Origin: UBA3071 sp965369635
Lineage (GTDB): Bacteria > Chloroflexota > Anaerolineae > UBA3071
NCBI GenBank assembly: GCA_965369635.1
Contig: CBDURC010000067.1
Coordinates: 1 to 13,470 of the forward strand
DNA length: 13,470 nt
Direction of reading: 5' to 3'
Positions 1-8,016 of this stretch are shown here, one piece after another (position 1 is the stretch's first letter; every line of letters starts with the position of its first letter). Made by a program: the position numbers and the translations under genes. The notes under the pieces were generated by a model, which was not told where the DNA came from, searched no databases, and worked only from the letters and a program-made list of their open reading frames with translations.

Positions 1-654
1 GGAGCCATGCGCACCGCGTCTGAGCTGGGGTACGAGGGCTTCGCCAATCTGGCGGCCGCGGTGCTTGTGGCGGCTTCTGACGCTACCCTCGACCTCGGAA
101 CGCTGGTGGTGTTCAACGACACGGTGCACGCTGCCCGCTACGTGACCAAGACGCACACGCAGGCCACCAACACCTTCCGCTCGCCCGGCTGGGGACCGCT
201 GGGCCGGTTCGACGCCGACGGGCTGCACATCGCCTGGCGGCTAGCGCGGCGCACCATCGCCTGCCCAGAACTGGAGCAGAGCGTGTTGTTGATCAAGCTA
301 GCGGTGGGGACAGAGCCAGACGGCCTGCGCGCGGCGGTGGCCCGCGGCGTTCGAGGCGTCGTGCTGGAAGGGTTGGGCGGCGGGCGTATGCCTCCCTGGT
401 GGCTGCCGCCCATCCGCGAAGCGATCGAGGCCGGAGTGGCCATCGTCGTGGCTTCCCGCTGTCCGGCTGGCCGCGTGGGGGATGGCTATGGCTACGTTGG
501 CGCGCAGCGGGACCTACGGGCGGCTGGCTGCCTGCCCGCCAGCTACCTGAACGGCCAAAAGGCGCGCATCGCGCTGATGGTCCTCCTGGGCGCGGGACTG
601 ACAGGTAATGCACTGCGCACGGCCTGGGCACGCATCGGCGGCGTCAGCGGATAG
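1..654 (+). CDS. L-asparaginase, C-terminal part (5' end outside window)
   Basis: Hydrolyses L-asparagine to aspartate and ammonia. The reading frame is open from base 1, and the first residues, G-A-M-R-T-A, match the family segment usually written TGAMRP, so the ATG at 7 is internal and the real start lies before the window. The strongest signature is NDTVHAARYVTKTHTQ followed by TFRSPGWGPLG, the conserved region of bacterial type I/II asparaginases. The C-terminal domain follows, with a VRGVVLEGLGGG-like loop and a final helix after KARIALM. The N-terminal catalytic Thr and the Thr-Asp pair should sit upstream and cannot be checked. About 217 residues are visible of a family norm near 330. 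It has no evident link to the downstream genes; the next gene has its own promoter. Whether it is cytoplasmic or periplasmic cannot be told without the N-terminus. Confidence 0.93.
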   Translation, partial: GAMRTASELGYEGFANLAAAVLVAASDATLDLGTLVVFNDTVHAARYVTKTHTQATNTFRSPGWGPLGRFDADGLHIAWRLARRTIACPELEQSVLLIKLAVGTEPDGLRAAVARGVRGVVLEGLGGGRMPPWWLPPIREAIEAGVAIVVASRCPAGRVGDGYGYVGAQRDLRAAGCLPASYLNGQKARIALMVLLGAGLTGNALRTAWARIGGVSG

Positions 655-688
655 CCAACGGATAAACGGATGATGCTCAGTTTCGACG

Positions 689-717
689 TTGACTTGCGTC
701 GAGATTTGTGGTACAAT
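689..717 (+). promoter_or_regulatory. Sigma70-type promoter for the LVIVD protein gene
   Basis: TTGACT at 689-694 and TACAAT at 712-717 are separated by exactly 17 bases, and the -10 box is preceded by TGG, which is an extended -10 element. Each box has one mismatch to consensus. Transcription would start near 724, leaving an untranslated leader of about 145 bases before the ATG at 868. No hairpin operator was recognised in that leader. Confidence 0.7.
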
Positions 718-855
718 TTAGCAGACAAAAGCTACCACCATTGCATCCTTCACACCCTGACGCCTATGGCTCTCGTTCCCTCTCCGGGGAAGAGACGCAA
801 TAGTGTAGCCTTTTTCAACCCTCGCCTGAGCGTGATCTGCCCTCAACCCAAGAGC

Positions 856-862
856 AAGGAGG
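856..862 (+). promoter_or_regulatory. Shine-Dalgarno deciding the start at 868
   Basis: AAGGAGG lies five bases before the ATG at 868. The open frame extends upstream to an ATG at 670, but that start has no such site, would precede the promoter, and would put 66 non-signal residues before an obvious signal peptide. Confidence 0.8.
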
Positions 863-867
863 ATAGG

Positions 868-3222
868 ATGTCTACTACAATCACCAGACAGCGTTTCTGG
901 CTCTTGGCCGTGCTGGTCCTGGCCTTGGCCGCGCTCACAGGAATGGCCTTCTTGGGCGATAGCACTGCCGCCCCAGCAGCAGTTCCGCACACCCAAGACG
1001 GTGGAACCATCGAGCTGGTGAGCCACTTCGGCGGAGGGATGTTCTCCCTGGCCGTGCCCCCCGGAGGCAACTACGCCTACCTGGGCGAAGGAAGCGCCCT
1101 CACCATCATGGACGTCTCAGATAGGAGTCTGCCCGCGCCGGTTGGCCGCCTGCTCCTGTTCGACGAGGTGGACGACATCGCCCTGGAAGGTGACATCGCC
1201 TACCTGGCCAACATAGGGGACGGCCTGACGATAGTAGACACCTCCAATCCCATCAGCCCCACCCTGATCGGCGGCTACGATACGCCGGGTTCCGCCACGG
1301 GGGTCTACGTCGTCGGCACCCTGGCCTACGTGGCGGACTCGGATGGCGGGCTGCAGATCATCAACGTCTCCGAGCCTAGCAACCCCACGCTGGTTGGCAG
1401 CTACCACACGCCAGAGCGGGCCAGGGACGTCTGGGTTGCAGGCAACTACGCCTACGTGACCACTGACTGGACCGATGGCTGGCTGCGGGTGGTGGATGTA
1501 TCGGACCCGACAAACCCTCACGAAGTGGGAGCCTATGACACGCCGGGAGATGCCTACGGCGTCTACGTAGCGGGCAGCACCGCCTACGTGGCCGACGGCT
1601 GGGAAGGCGGCCTGCTGATCCTGGACGTGAGCAACCCGGCCAGCCCGGCCCTGCTCGGCTCCTACGATACGCCCGGCGGCGCTGAGGACGTCCAGGTGGT
1701 GGGCGCCATCGCATACGTGGCTGACAGGGAGGAAGGCCTGCAGATCATCAATGTGACCAACCCGGCCAGCCCCACCCTGATCGCCACTTCCGACGCGGCG
1801 TGGGATGCTTCCAGAGTGGCGCTGTCCGGCAGTCACGCCTACCTGGCCGACGCCAACAAGGGGTTGCGCATCCTGGACGTGAGTGACCCGGCCAGCCCCG
1901 ACATCGTGGGCACCTACGACCAGCCAGGCATAATCATGGATGTCTTCGTCCCCGACACGGCCACCGCTTCCCTCCCCCTGTCAGGGAAAGGGGCCGCGGG
2001 TGATAACCTCTACGCCTACCTCGTTGACATGGAGCGGCTCTGGACGGTGGACGTGAGCAACCCGGCGGACCCCAACTTCCCGGCCGCTTTCACTCTCCAA
2101 GGCTTGGGCCGTCACCTGTACGTCTCGGGGTCTCTGGCCTACGTGGCCGAGTGGGCCTGGTTGGACGGCCTGGAGATCGTCAACGTGGCCGACCCATTGA
2201 ACCCCACCCTGGCCGGCCAGTACCTCGCCCCCGACGACGCCGAGGTCAACGACGTCTTTGTGGCCGGCAGCTACGCCTACGTGCCCATGGTCAGCGGCGC
2301 CACGTGGCCGCGCACCGACGGCTGGCTGCGCATCGTAGACGTGAGCGACGCGGTCAGCCCTACGGAGGTGGGGGCCTACGACACGCCGGGTGATGCTCGC
2401 CGCGCCTTCGTCGGCGATAGCATCGCCTACGTGGCCGATGGCGAAGCCGGCCTGCGGTTGCTGGACGTGAGCGATCCGGCCAACCCGGTGGAGCTGGGCC
2501 ACGCCGATCCGCCGACGGGCGCCACCACCGACGCCGTCTACGTGGCTGGTGATCGGGCCTACGTGGGCAGCAGTGCAGGGGAATGGCCGGACATCGAGGG
2601 ATGGTTCCAGATGCTGGACGTATCCGACCCGGCGAACCCGGTCGTGCTGGACACCTTCGCTGTGGACGGGGTCATCAACGACATCGAGGTGCGCGGGGAA
2701 GATGCCGTCCTGGCCGTTGGCGGTGACGGCGTGTGGTGGCTGAATGTGGCCGAGTCGCAGATCGGCCTGATAGCCAAGCACGAGGCACCGACTGCGCGGG
2801 CCATCGCCATCTTCCAGGAGAGTGGCTCCCAGCGCCTTTTGCAGCTTCCCGTCGTGCGGACTATTCTCAAGGCACTGAAGTCTCACGGTGGCGAGATTCA
2901 GAGGACAGTGCCGAGGAAGGCTCCGACGCGTACCCCCACCGTGGAGCCGACGCCTACCGTTACGGTGACGCCTACACCGGAATGTAGTGTCTCGGGAATC
3001 GTCATGCCACCAGAGGCCAGGTCCGCATGCTGGGTCAAGCCGATAGCGAAACCGTGTGAGTGCGGCACGGAGCCGGTGGCCTTCACTGCGCCGGAGCGAT
3101 GTGGAGATTGGGAGTTCGATCACTGGGCTCCAGGCCGGGTGCTTCAGTGTCCTAAAGAGGGCAATGCCGTGAACCAGGGCTGGTTTGAGCCTCTCCCTAC
3201 CGTTCGCTTAACCAGCCAGTGA
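868..3222 (+). CDS. Secreted LVIVD-repeat protein (N-terminal portion of a larger interrupted protein)
   Basis: Starts with a signal peptide or membrane anchor: MSTTITRQR, then a hydrophobic stretch at about residues 11-29 and a small-residue region suitable for cleavage near residue 38. From about residue 78 to 629 there are twelve clear LVIVD repeats plus one degenerate copy, each with a core such as LRVVDVSDP, LQIINVTNP or LRILDVSDP followed by a YDTPG turn and a V-x-G-x-x-AYVAD strand; such repeats form extracellular beta-propellers. A Thr-Pro linker (TPTRTPTVEPTPT and onward, residues about 687-705) leads to a short Cys-rich segment with six Cys and a WEFDHW core. The frame then meets TGA at 3220-3222. 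The next codons continue in the same frame into a domain-rich ORF without a signal peptide, so this is probably the front of one protein of about 1,930 residues. Specific ligand or function unknown; a cell-surface adhesion or binding role is inference. Confidence 0.85.
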   Translation: MSTTITRQRFWLLAVLVLALAALTGMAFLGDSTAAPAAVPHTQDGGTIELVSHFGGGMFSLAVPPGGNYAYLGEGSALTIMDVSDRSLPAPVGRLLLFDEVDDIALEGDIAYLANIGDGLTIVDTSNPISPTLIGGYDTPGSATGVYVVGTLAYVADSDGGLQIINVSEPSNPTLVGSYHTPERARDVWVAGNYAYVTTDWTDGWLRVVDVSDPTNPHEVGAYDTPGDAYGVYVAGSTAYVADGWEGGLLILDVSNPASPALLGSYDTPGGAEDVQVVGAIAYVADREEGLQIINVTNPASPTLIATSDAAWDASRVALSGSHAYLADANKGLRILDVSDPASPDIVGTYDQPGIIMDVFVPDTATASLPLSGKGAAGDNLYAYLVDMERLWTVDVSNPADPNFPAAFTLQGLGRHLYVSGSLAYVAEWAWLDGLEIVNVADPLNPTLAGQYLAPDDAEVNDVFVAGSYAYVPMVSGATWPRTDGWLRIVDVSDAVSPTEVGAYDTPGDARRAFVGDSIAYVADGEAGLRLLDVSDPANPVELGHADPPTGATTDAVYVAGDRAYVGSSAGEWPDIEGWFQMLDVSDPANPVVLDTFAVDGVINDIEVRGEDAVLAVGGDGVWWLNVAESQIGLIAKHEAPTARAIAIFQESGSQRLLQLPVVRTILKALKSHGGEIQRTVPRKAPTRTPTVEPTPTVTVTPTPECSVSGIVMPPEARSACWVKPIAKPCECGTEPVAFTAPERCGDWEFDHWAPGRVLQCPKEGNAVNQGWFEPLPTVRLTSQ
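3220..3222 (+). other. In-frame TGA splitting the giant secreted protein
   Basis: The codon order is CAG-TGA-GAA-AAG, and the same frame is open on both sides from 868 to 6669. The coding sense continues: after the stop come EKYFLHGISLDNCYN and a VVDWNG strand, which read as the next beta domain after the Cys-rich segment. One C-to-T change from CGA (Arg) would make this stop. It could be a nonsense mutation, a sequencing error or programmed read-through. Confidence 0.8.
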
Positions 3223-3234
3223 GAAAAGTACTTC

Positions 3235-6200
3235 TTGCATGGTATTTCGCTGGACAATTGCTACAACGCCGTCGTAGATTGGAACGGCCCGCCCGGCTAC
3301 GTAGACTTCTGGATGAATGAGAAACACCAACGTGTATCGGCAGCGCCCTACAGAGTCTGCTACAACATGGGTTATGATTTCCGGGCGGATAATCGCGGTG
3401 GTCGCAACATACTGAAGGCGATAGCCGTCAATGGAAATAGTAGGGCCTCTAATCCCGCTATTCTGCATCCCATGGTCTTTCCGCTTCCCCTCTGGGCGCA
3501 ATCGGAACTGTTTGGGCTGTGGGCGCTGACCCCGCTGGCCAGATACGTCGTGTACCATAGCGAGATACGGTTTCCTTCCCCAGAGTTTGAGGCTACAGTC
3601 CATCTCCCGAGTAAGCTGCCCGTAGTGGGGGGAGACTGGGGAATCAAAAAGACTCAAATAAGGGGGCGCTTTAAGGCGAAATCCGACGGCAGCGGTTCCA
3701 GCAAACTGTACGGCCAGACGGGCTTCTTCGCAGGCAGCAGCAGCAAGGAAGGTCGAAAGAGGGAGGTAGTGGGATTCCTATCCGGCCAGGAAAAAACCCA
3801 GCTAAGTCCTGGCAAGGGACTCAGGGTTACAGAAGCCACCTTCTCGTTTGGGATCAAGGGGGCGATCAAAGACAAGATGGGGCCCACCGACCTTTACCCT
3901 GGACTCAAAGCAGCAGAGAACTGGTTCTTCGTGGGTTGGTTGTTTAGAAAGTTAAACGAGGCACTCAAGTTAGAAACGGCATTCGAGCCCCAGGTGTTTG
4001 GGACCCTCTTTTGGAAGTCGATCAAGGAGGCGCTTCAGTTCGATCACGGTGAAGTGACCGGCGCTGTCAAAATCGAGGTTGGCATCTCCTTGGAACTGTG
4101 GAAGGATAAGCTTAAGGCCGCGCTCTACGGGGGCGGCATACCACGACTTACTTTCCAGGCCCCGGCCAATCCCTCTTACCTCAAAGAGATGGGTATGAAG
4201 CTCTATTTCGGCCTGAAAGTCATCATCTGGAAGTTCGAGACGCGGTTCCAGCGTGGCATCAACTGCTGGTATCCGCCAGGCAGCTGCAAGTCCTCGCTGG
4301 CCCAGGCCGCCGCCCTTAGCCAGGCGAACTGGCAACTCATGTCACGGGCCTACGTCACGGAGAACTACGCCGCCTTCACTGCCAATCGGTCTGCACAGCG
4401 TCTGAGCCAACGCATGGCGCGGCCGCAGACGACCGAGGAAACCGAAATCGTCCACAACGTCTTCCCGCTGGCCGAACCGGACCTGGATGTGCGAGACAAC
4501 GGCCAGCAAATGCTGACCTGGGTCCACGACGACCCGGCCAAGCCGAACGGCCAGGGCGAGGAGATCTACTTCACCTTCTGGAACGGCACGAGCTGGAGCG
4601 CTCCGGCCGGCATCACGAATGACAACAAGGAGGATTTCGCACCACAGGTCACCTTCGATGGCAGTGGCCACGCCGTCGCCGTCTGGGAACGGTCGAACCT
4701 GGTGCACCCGATCACACCTACCCTGGACATCACCTTCACCCAGAGCCTGGAGATCGCCTTTAGTGAATGGGACGGCAGCGGTTGGAGCGCACCGGCCCTG
4801 CTCACCAGCAACAACGCCATGGACTACGCACCCCAATTGGCCCGCGACCAGGATGGGAAGGTGATGGCCATCTGGTTCTCGAACAGCGGCCAGACACTGG
4901 TTGGCGACGACGACAACCCGGACAGCCTGTACTATGCCATCTGGGACGGGGCTGCCTGGAGCGCGCCGGCCACCGCCGTAGCCACGGTGACCGGAACGCT
5001 GGACGCCAGCCTGGCCTATTACGGCCCCCAGGCCGTCATCGTCCTCAGCCGCGACGCAGATGGCGACCCCGCCACCGGCGCTGACAGCGAGTTGTTCTAC
5101 ACCGAGTGGAATGGCGCCACGTGGAGCGCGCTGACCCGGCTAACGGACGACGAGGTGGACGATCTCGCTCCACAGGTTGTTTACAACGGGGCAGGACAGG
5201 CAAACGTGGTGTGGCTGAAAGATGACCAACTCTACTACCTGGCCGGGGGATGGGCCGGCACGCCGTCCCCACTGTGGCCGGATGGTGACGCGCTCCTGGC
5301 TAGTTATAGGCTGACGATCGATACAGGCGACAACCTGGCCCTCGTCTACCAGGCTCTCCCCGAGGGCGGCGGCGCCGATGTTTACTACACCATTTACGAC
5401 CAAGCGAGCGGCCTGTGGGGGCAGGCGGACCGCTTGACCGACGACCAGCCGGTTGAGGATTATCTGACCCCGGTATTTGCGTCAGATGGCACGCTGTGGA
5501 TTGCCTACACCAAGGTGGAGACCCTCTTCGAGGACAAAGAGGTGGAGATCGAGGGCGAAACCATCACGGTGGAGGGTGTGCCTGTGCCCGGACGTAGTGA
5601 CCTGTACCTCCTGCGGCACACGATCGATCAGGATCTGGCGATCAGCGCCGAGGATATCGGCTTCTCCGTGCCTAATCCGGCGCCTGGGCAGACGGTGGTC
5701 ATCAGCGCCACGGTGCACAACACCGGCGACCTGGCGGTGACGGGTGGGAAAGCGCGCTTCTACGATGGCGACCCTGGGCTCGGTGGTGTTCAGATCGCCG
5801 AGACCCAGCTCCTGGTCTCGCCCCTGCGGGCCGGCATAACAGACACGGTATCCGTGGAATGGACGGTGCCCGACACACCCACGAGCCACGATATCTTCGT
5901 TGCCGTGGACCCACTCCAGGAGATCGCGGAGAGTGACGAGGGGAACAACGTGGCCTACACTGCGACTGTCCTTCCGGACCTGCTGGTCAGCGACCTGTAT
6001 GTTGATCACCTGCCCCCGCAGACGGTCTGGATCACAGCCACCGTGGCCAACAGCGGCACGGTTCCCGCTTTGGACGTGAGGGTGGAGTGGCATCGCGACG
6101 CCATCACCGGCACGCTGCTGGGCGCGGCCACGGTGAGCGAGATCGCCGGCGGCGGCAGCGCGGAGGTGGGGATGACCTGGACCGTTTCGCCCGCCGACGC

Positions 6201-6669
6201 TGGCGAGCACCTGGTCTACGCGGTGGTGGATCCCGCCGACGCCATCGCCGAGAGCGACGAGACGAACAACAGCGACCTCGCCGCGGCGGACGTGCTGCCC
6301 GATCTGACGCTGGGTGGGTCCTACGTCGAGATGGAAAACGATGACCGACCGACCGACCCGCTGCCGATCACCCTGGTGCTGAGCAATCAGGGCGTGGCCG
6401 AGGCGCGGGACGTAAGGGTGCGGGTGGTGCAGGGGAACCCCTTCGCCAATACCAGCCACGTGTTGTACGAAACGGTGGTTCCAGCTCTGGAGGCTGGCGG
6501 GGAGGTCGTCCTGACGGCGGACATCTCCGTACCAGGGTGGGCAGACGTCTACGCCATAGCCGACCCCGAGCGGGCCATTGCAGAGCTTGACGAGGGTAAC
6601 AACCTGGCCTTGCTGGTGGAGTTCCCGCCGCGCCTCTTTCTGCCGCTGATCTCCGCCGCTGGCCGGTAG
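3235..6669 (+). CDS. C-terminal portion of the secreted protein: sialidase-like repeats and three CARDB-like domains
   Basis: The frame is the same as the upstream LVIVD ORF and is open from 3223; the TTG at 3235 is only the first permitted start, with a weak purine tract before it, so independent initiation is doubtful. Numbered from 3235, residues 1-400 are unrecognised, with a WNG strand at the front and several aromatic-rich beta or helical stretches. Residues about 440-790 hold repeats of the type FWNGTSWSAPAGIT, EWDGSGWSAPALLT and IWDGAAWSAPATAV, each followed by a FAPQV or YAPQL strand, as in sialidase-like propellers. Residues about 800-1130 hold three CARDB-like domains, recognised by ISATVHNTGD, VDP-x-x-x-IAESDEGNN and two sister copies. 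The tail is FPPRLFLPLISAAGR, like the C-terminal YLPLV-type tail common in Chloroflexota exported proteins. There is no signal peptide, yet every domain is of extracellular type, which supports a single protein with the preceding ORF. Residues 1-340 have visibly lower GC than the rest. Confidence 0.8.
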   Translation: MHGISLDNCYNAVVDWNGPPGYVDFWMNEKHQRVSAAPYRVCYNMGYDFRADNRGGRNILKAIAVNGNSRASNPAILHPMVFPLPLWAQSELFGLWALTPLARYVVYHSEIRFPSPEFEATVHLPSKLPVVGGDWGIKKTQIRGRFKAKSDGSGSSKLYGQTGFFAGSSSKEGRKREVVGFLSGQEKTQLSPGKGLRVTEATFSFGIKGAIKDKMGPTDLYPGLKAAENWFFVGWLFRKLNEALKLETAFEPQVFGTLFWKSIKEALQFDHGEVTGAVKIEVGISLELWKDKLKAALYGGGIPRLTFQAPANPSYLKEMGMKLYFGLKVIIWKFETRFQRGINCWYPPGSCKSSLAQAAALSQANWQLMSRAYVTENYAAFTANRSAQRLSQRMARPQTTEETEIVHNVFPLAEPDLDVRDNGQQMLTWVHDDPAKPNGQGEEIYFTFWNGTSWSAPAGITNDNKEDFAPQVTFDGSGHAVAVWERSNLVHPITPTLDITFTQSLEIAFSEWDGSGWSAPALLTSNNAMDYAPQLARDQDGKVMAIWFSNSGQTLVGDDDNPDSLYYAIWDGAAWSAPATAVATVTGTLDASLAYYGPQAVIVLSRDADGDPATGADSELFYTEWNGATWSALTRLTDDEVDDLAPQVVYNGAGQANVVWLKDDQLYYLAGGWAGTPSPLWPDGDALLASYRLTIDTGDNLALVYQALPEGGGADVYYTIYDQASGLWGQADRLTDDQPVEDYLTPVFASDGTLWIAYTKVETLFEDKEVEIEGETITVEGVPVPGRSDLYLLRHTIDQDLAISAEDIGFSVPNPAPGQTVVISATVHNTGDLAVTGGKARFYDGDPGLGGVQIAETQLLVSPLRAGITDTVSVEWTVPDTPTSHDIFVAVDPLQEIAESDEGNNVAYTATVLPDLLVSDLYVDHLPPQTVWITATVANSGTVPALDVRVEWHRDAITGTLLGAATVSEIAGGGSAEVGMTWTVSPADAGEHLVYAVVDPADAIAESDETNNSDLAAADVLPDLTLGGSYVEMENDDRPTDPLPITLVLSNQGVAEARDVRVRVVQGNPFANTSHVLYETVVPALEAGGEVVLTADISVPGWADVYAIADPERAIAELDEGNNLALLVEFPPRLFLPLISAAGR

Positions 6670-6690
6670 TGACCGTCGGGTGTATGACCG

Positions 6691-6730
6691 GACAAGGTGA
6701 CAAGGAGACCGGGAGACAGGGAGATCGAGG
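6691..6730 (+). repeat. Degenerate period-8 tandem repeat, five units
   Basis: Five consecutive octamers begin with GACAAGGT, GACAAGGA and drift to GAC-x-GGGA and GATCGAGG. The unit GACAAGGT recurs exactly at 10732-10739 inside the BMC operon. It is non-coding and lies just after the CARDB ORF stop. Confidence 0.65.
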
Positions 6731-6756
6731 TCGGCCTGGCATGCGCCGCAAACAAC

Positions 6757-6791
6757 AGGCTGCTGCTCCGGAGACTTCGGAGCAGCAGCCT
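6757..6791. terminator. Perfect 14-bp hairpin between convergent genes, probable terminator
   Basis: Left arm 6757-6770 (AGGCTGCTGCTCCG), loop 6771-6777 (GAGACTT), right arm 6778-6791 (exact reverse complement). It lies between the plus-strand CARDB ORF and the minus-strand pseudogene, so it could end both transcripts. There is no proper U-tract on the plus strand; the minus strand has a modest T-rich stretch (TGTTGTTTG) after the stem, which slightly favours termination of the minus-strand transcript. Confidence 0.6.
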
Positions 6792-6816
6792 AGCGCGTGC
6801 TTATCTGTCTATGCGT

Positions 6817-7788
6817 TCAACCACCCGGTGACACCGCTCTCTTGACCTCGATGCTGTACCTGGCCGCAGCGAAGTTCGGCAGACAGGCCGGCTCGCCGTC
6901 ACAGACGACGGCCACCTGATCATCGCCGCGGGCGGAGACGTAGAGATGGTCGCTTGCCAGATTCACGGCGATATCCCCTCGCGGGGGAACGCCCCCAGGT
7001 CTAGCGCGTACGGAGGGGCGAATCCCTCCGGCCAGCCCTTGGAGAAGACCATCAAGCGGTCAACGCCGTACACGTCATCGGCGGAGTTGGTGACCTAGAC
7101 GTGACCGGAGGCCCCCTGGTTGGGGTTGACGCCGATCATACGCAGCGACACCGGCGGGCCATCGTTCCGCCTCACGTCCAGCCAGCCGAGGAAGCTGTCC
7201 GTTTGGGCCCCCCCCCCCCCCCCCCCCCACGAGGGGGCGGGGCAGGGGGGGCGCGGAGACCAGATTACGCGGCTCGTCTGCGGCAACGCCGTAGGACCCG
7301 CGGGCGTCTAGGTCAACGAACGTGAGCACAGTGTCGCTGACGCCGTCGATGACTGCCAGGCGACCTTCACCGTGCAGCGTCACGTAGACCTTGTTCGAGC
7401 TCGGATTCACGGCCACCATCACTGGCTGACCCCCTGCTGGGATCGTGGCCAGCTCTGCGCCACCGCTGCCATCGAGCACGGTGACGTCGTCGCTGCCATA
7501 CTTGGCGACTTAGAGATGGCCACTAGCCGGGTTGTAGGCGACGCCGTTAGGTAGATGACTCGCGGCCACCGTCCAGCGCACCGGCAGCAATCCCATATAG
7601 GCACAGGTCACGCTGTCCGCATCGCGCTTTGCGGCGCGGAGGAAACTGGCGTCGGGATTGTAGGTCATGCCATTGGGACTGTCGATACTCACGGTCATCC
7701 GCGTTTGCGCTGAGGTCAGTGAGGCTGTGCCGACAGAGAGCAGCAACAAGACGCCTCCTATCTGAGTTTGTGCTTGGTGTCTCGTCAT
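6817..7788 (-). pseudogene. Secreted YVTN/NHL-type beta-propeller protein, degraded
   Basis: Read on the minus strand from the ATG at 7786-7788, the product begins with a signal peptide (MTRHQAQTQ, then GGVLLLLSVGTASLTSAQ). Propeller repeats follow, with cores such as SPNGMTYNPDA, LPNGVAYNPASGHL, QPVMVAVNPSSNKVYVT and ASDHLYVSARGDDQVAVV. Four lesions are visible: TAA at 7510-7512, a frame change at the G/C-rich tract around 7208-7252, TAG at 7095-7097, and a second frame change near 6991-6995 where one extra G in a run of five would restore the frame. After these the sense resumes and ends at TGA 6817-6819 with YSIEVKRAVSPGG. The two frame changes compensate each other. About 320 codons in total. 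No Shine-Dalgarno is visible. It was probably a secreted surface protein; it is not obviously related to the BMC genes. Confidence 0.75.
7208..7228. repeat. Homopolymer of 21 C (21 G on the minus strand)
   Basis: Uninterrupted C at 7208-7228, preceded by GGG and followed by ACGAGGGGGCGGGGCAGGG. It lies inside the propeller pseudogene at the point where the frame changes, encoding a poly-Gly stretch on the minus strand. Such tracts are prone to slippage in the cell and to length errors in sequencing. Confidence 0.9.
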
Positions 7789-7796
7789 GGTATAAT
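7768..7796 (+). promoter_or_regulatory. Probable promoter of the BMC operon
   Basis: TTGTGC at 7768-7773, a 17-base spacer, then a consensus TATAAT at 7791-7796 preceded by TGG (extended -10). The -35 box matches consensus weakly, which an extended -10 can offset. The start of transcription would be near 7803, about 214 bases before the first BMC gene. It overlaps the start codon of the minus-strand pseudogene. No other good promoter was seen before 8017. Confidence 0.6.
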
Positions 7797-8016
7797 TCGG
7801 TTGTGACTGCTCAGGCTGCTGCCCAAGGGAATGAAACCCGAACGCGGATTTCCGCGGATTGGACGGATTATCACTGGCTTCTCAGAGAGTATCTGTGCAT
7901 ACCTCTGTGCACACCGATGGAGTCCGTGTTCGTCGCGGTCCAATCCTTGCCTGGCTGAGCAGTTACGTGGTCGCCGCAATTCGAGTGGTTGGTGATGAGG
8001 ACAACCAAGGTGCTGG
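7797..8016 (+). other. Leader region of the BMC operon with short repeats
   Basis: No gene is supported here. At 7843-7870 there are three imperfect copies of a CGCGGATT-like unit, including the palindrome CGCGGA-TT-TCCGCG at 7843-7856. At 7892-7915 there is a 12-base tandem pair, TCTGTGCATACC and TCTGTGCACACC. The first gene's ribosome site is AAGG at 8007-8010, six bases before the ATG. No recognised riboswitch or long hairpin was found. Confidence 0.5.

Noticed and set aside
670..867. Longer start for the LVIVD protein at 670
   Set aside because: It lies upstream of the promoter boxes, lacks a ribosome site, and would bury the signal peptide; 868 has AAGGAGG and a proper signal sequence.
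1981..3123. 380-residue minus-strand ORF
   Set aside because: Antisense to the LVIVD repeats; its repeated GHV-type motifs are just the complement of the repeat codons.
3220..3260. Selenocysteine at the TGA
   Set aside because: Only a loop-less AAGTACTT palindrome follows; there is no hairpin at a suitable distance like a bacterial SECIS element, and the site is not a redox motif.
5482..6459. 325-residue minus-strand ORF
   Set aside because: Antisense shadow of the CARDB region in high-GC DNA, with no recognisable domain.
7629..7958. Plus-strand ORF of 109 residues
   Set aside because: Runs through the antisense of a clear signal peptide and through the promoter and repeat region; no ribosome site or domain.
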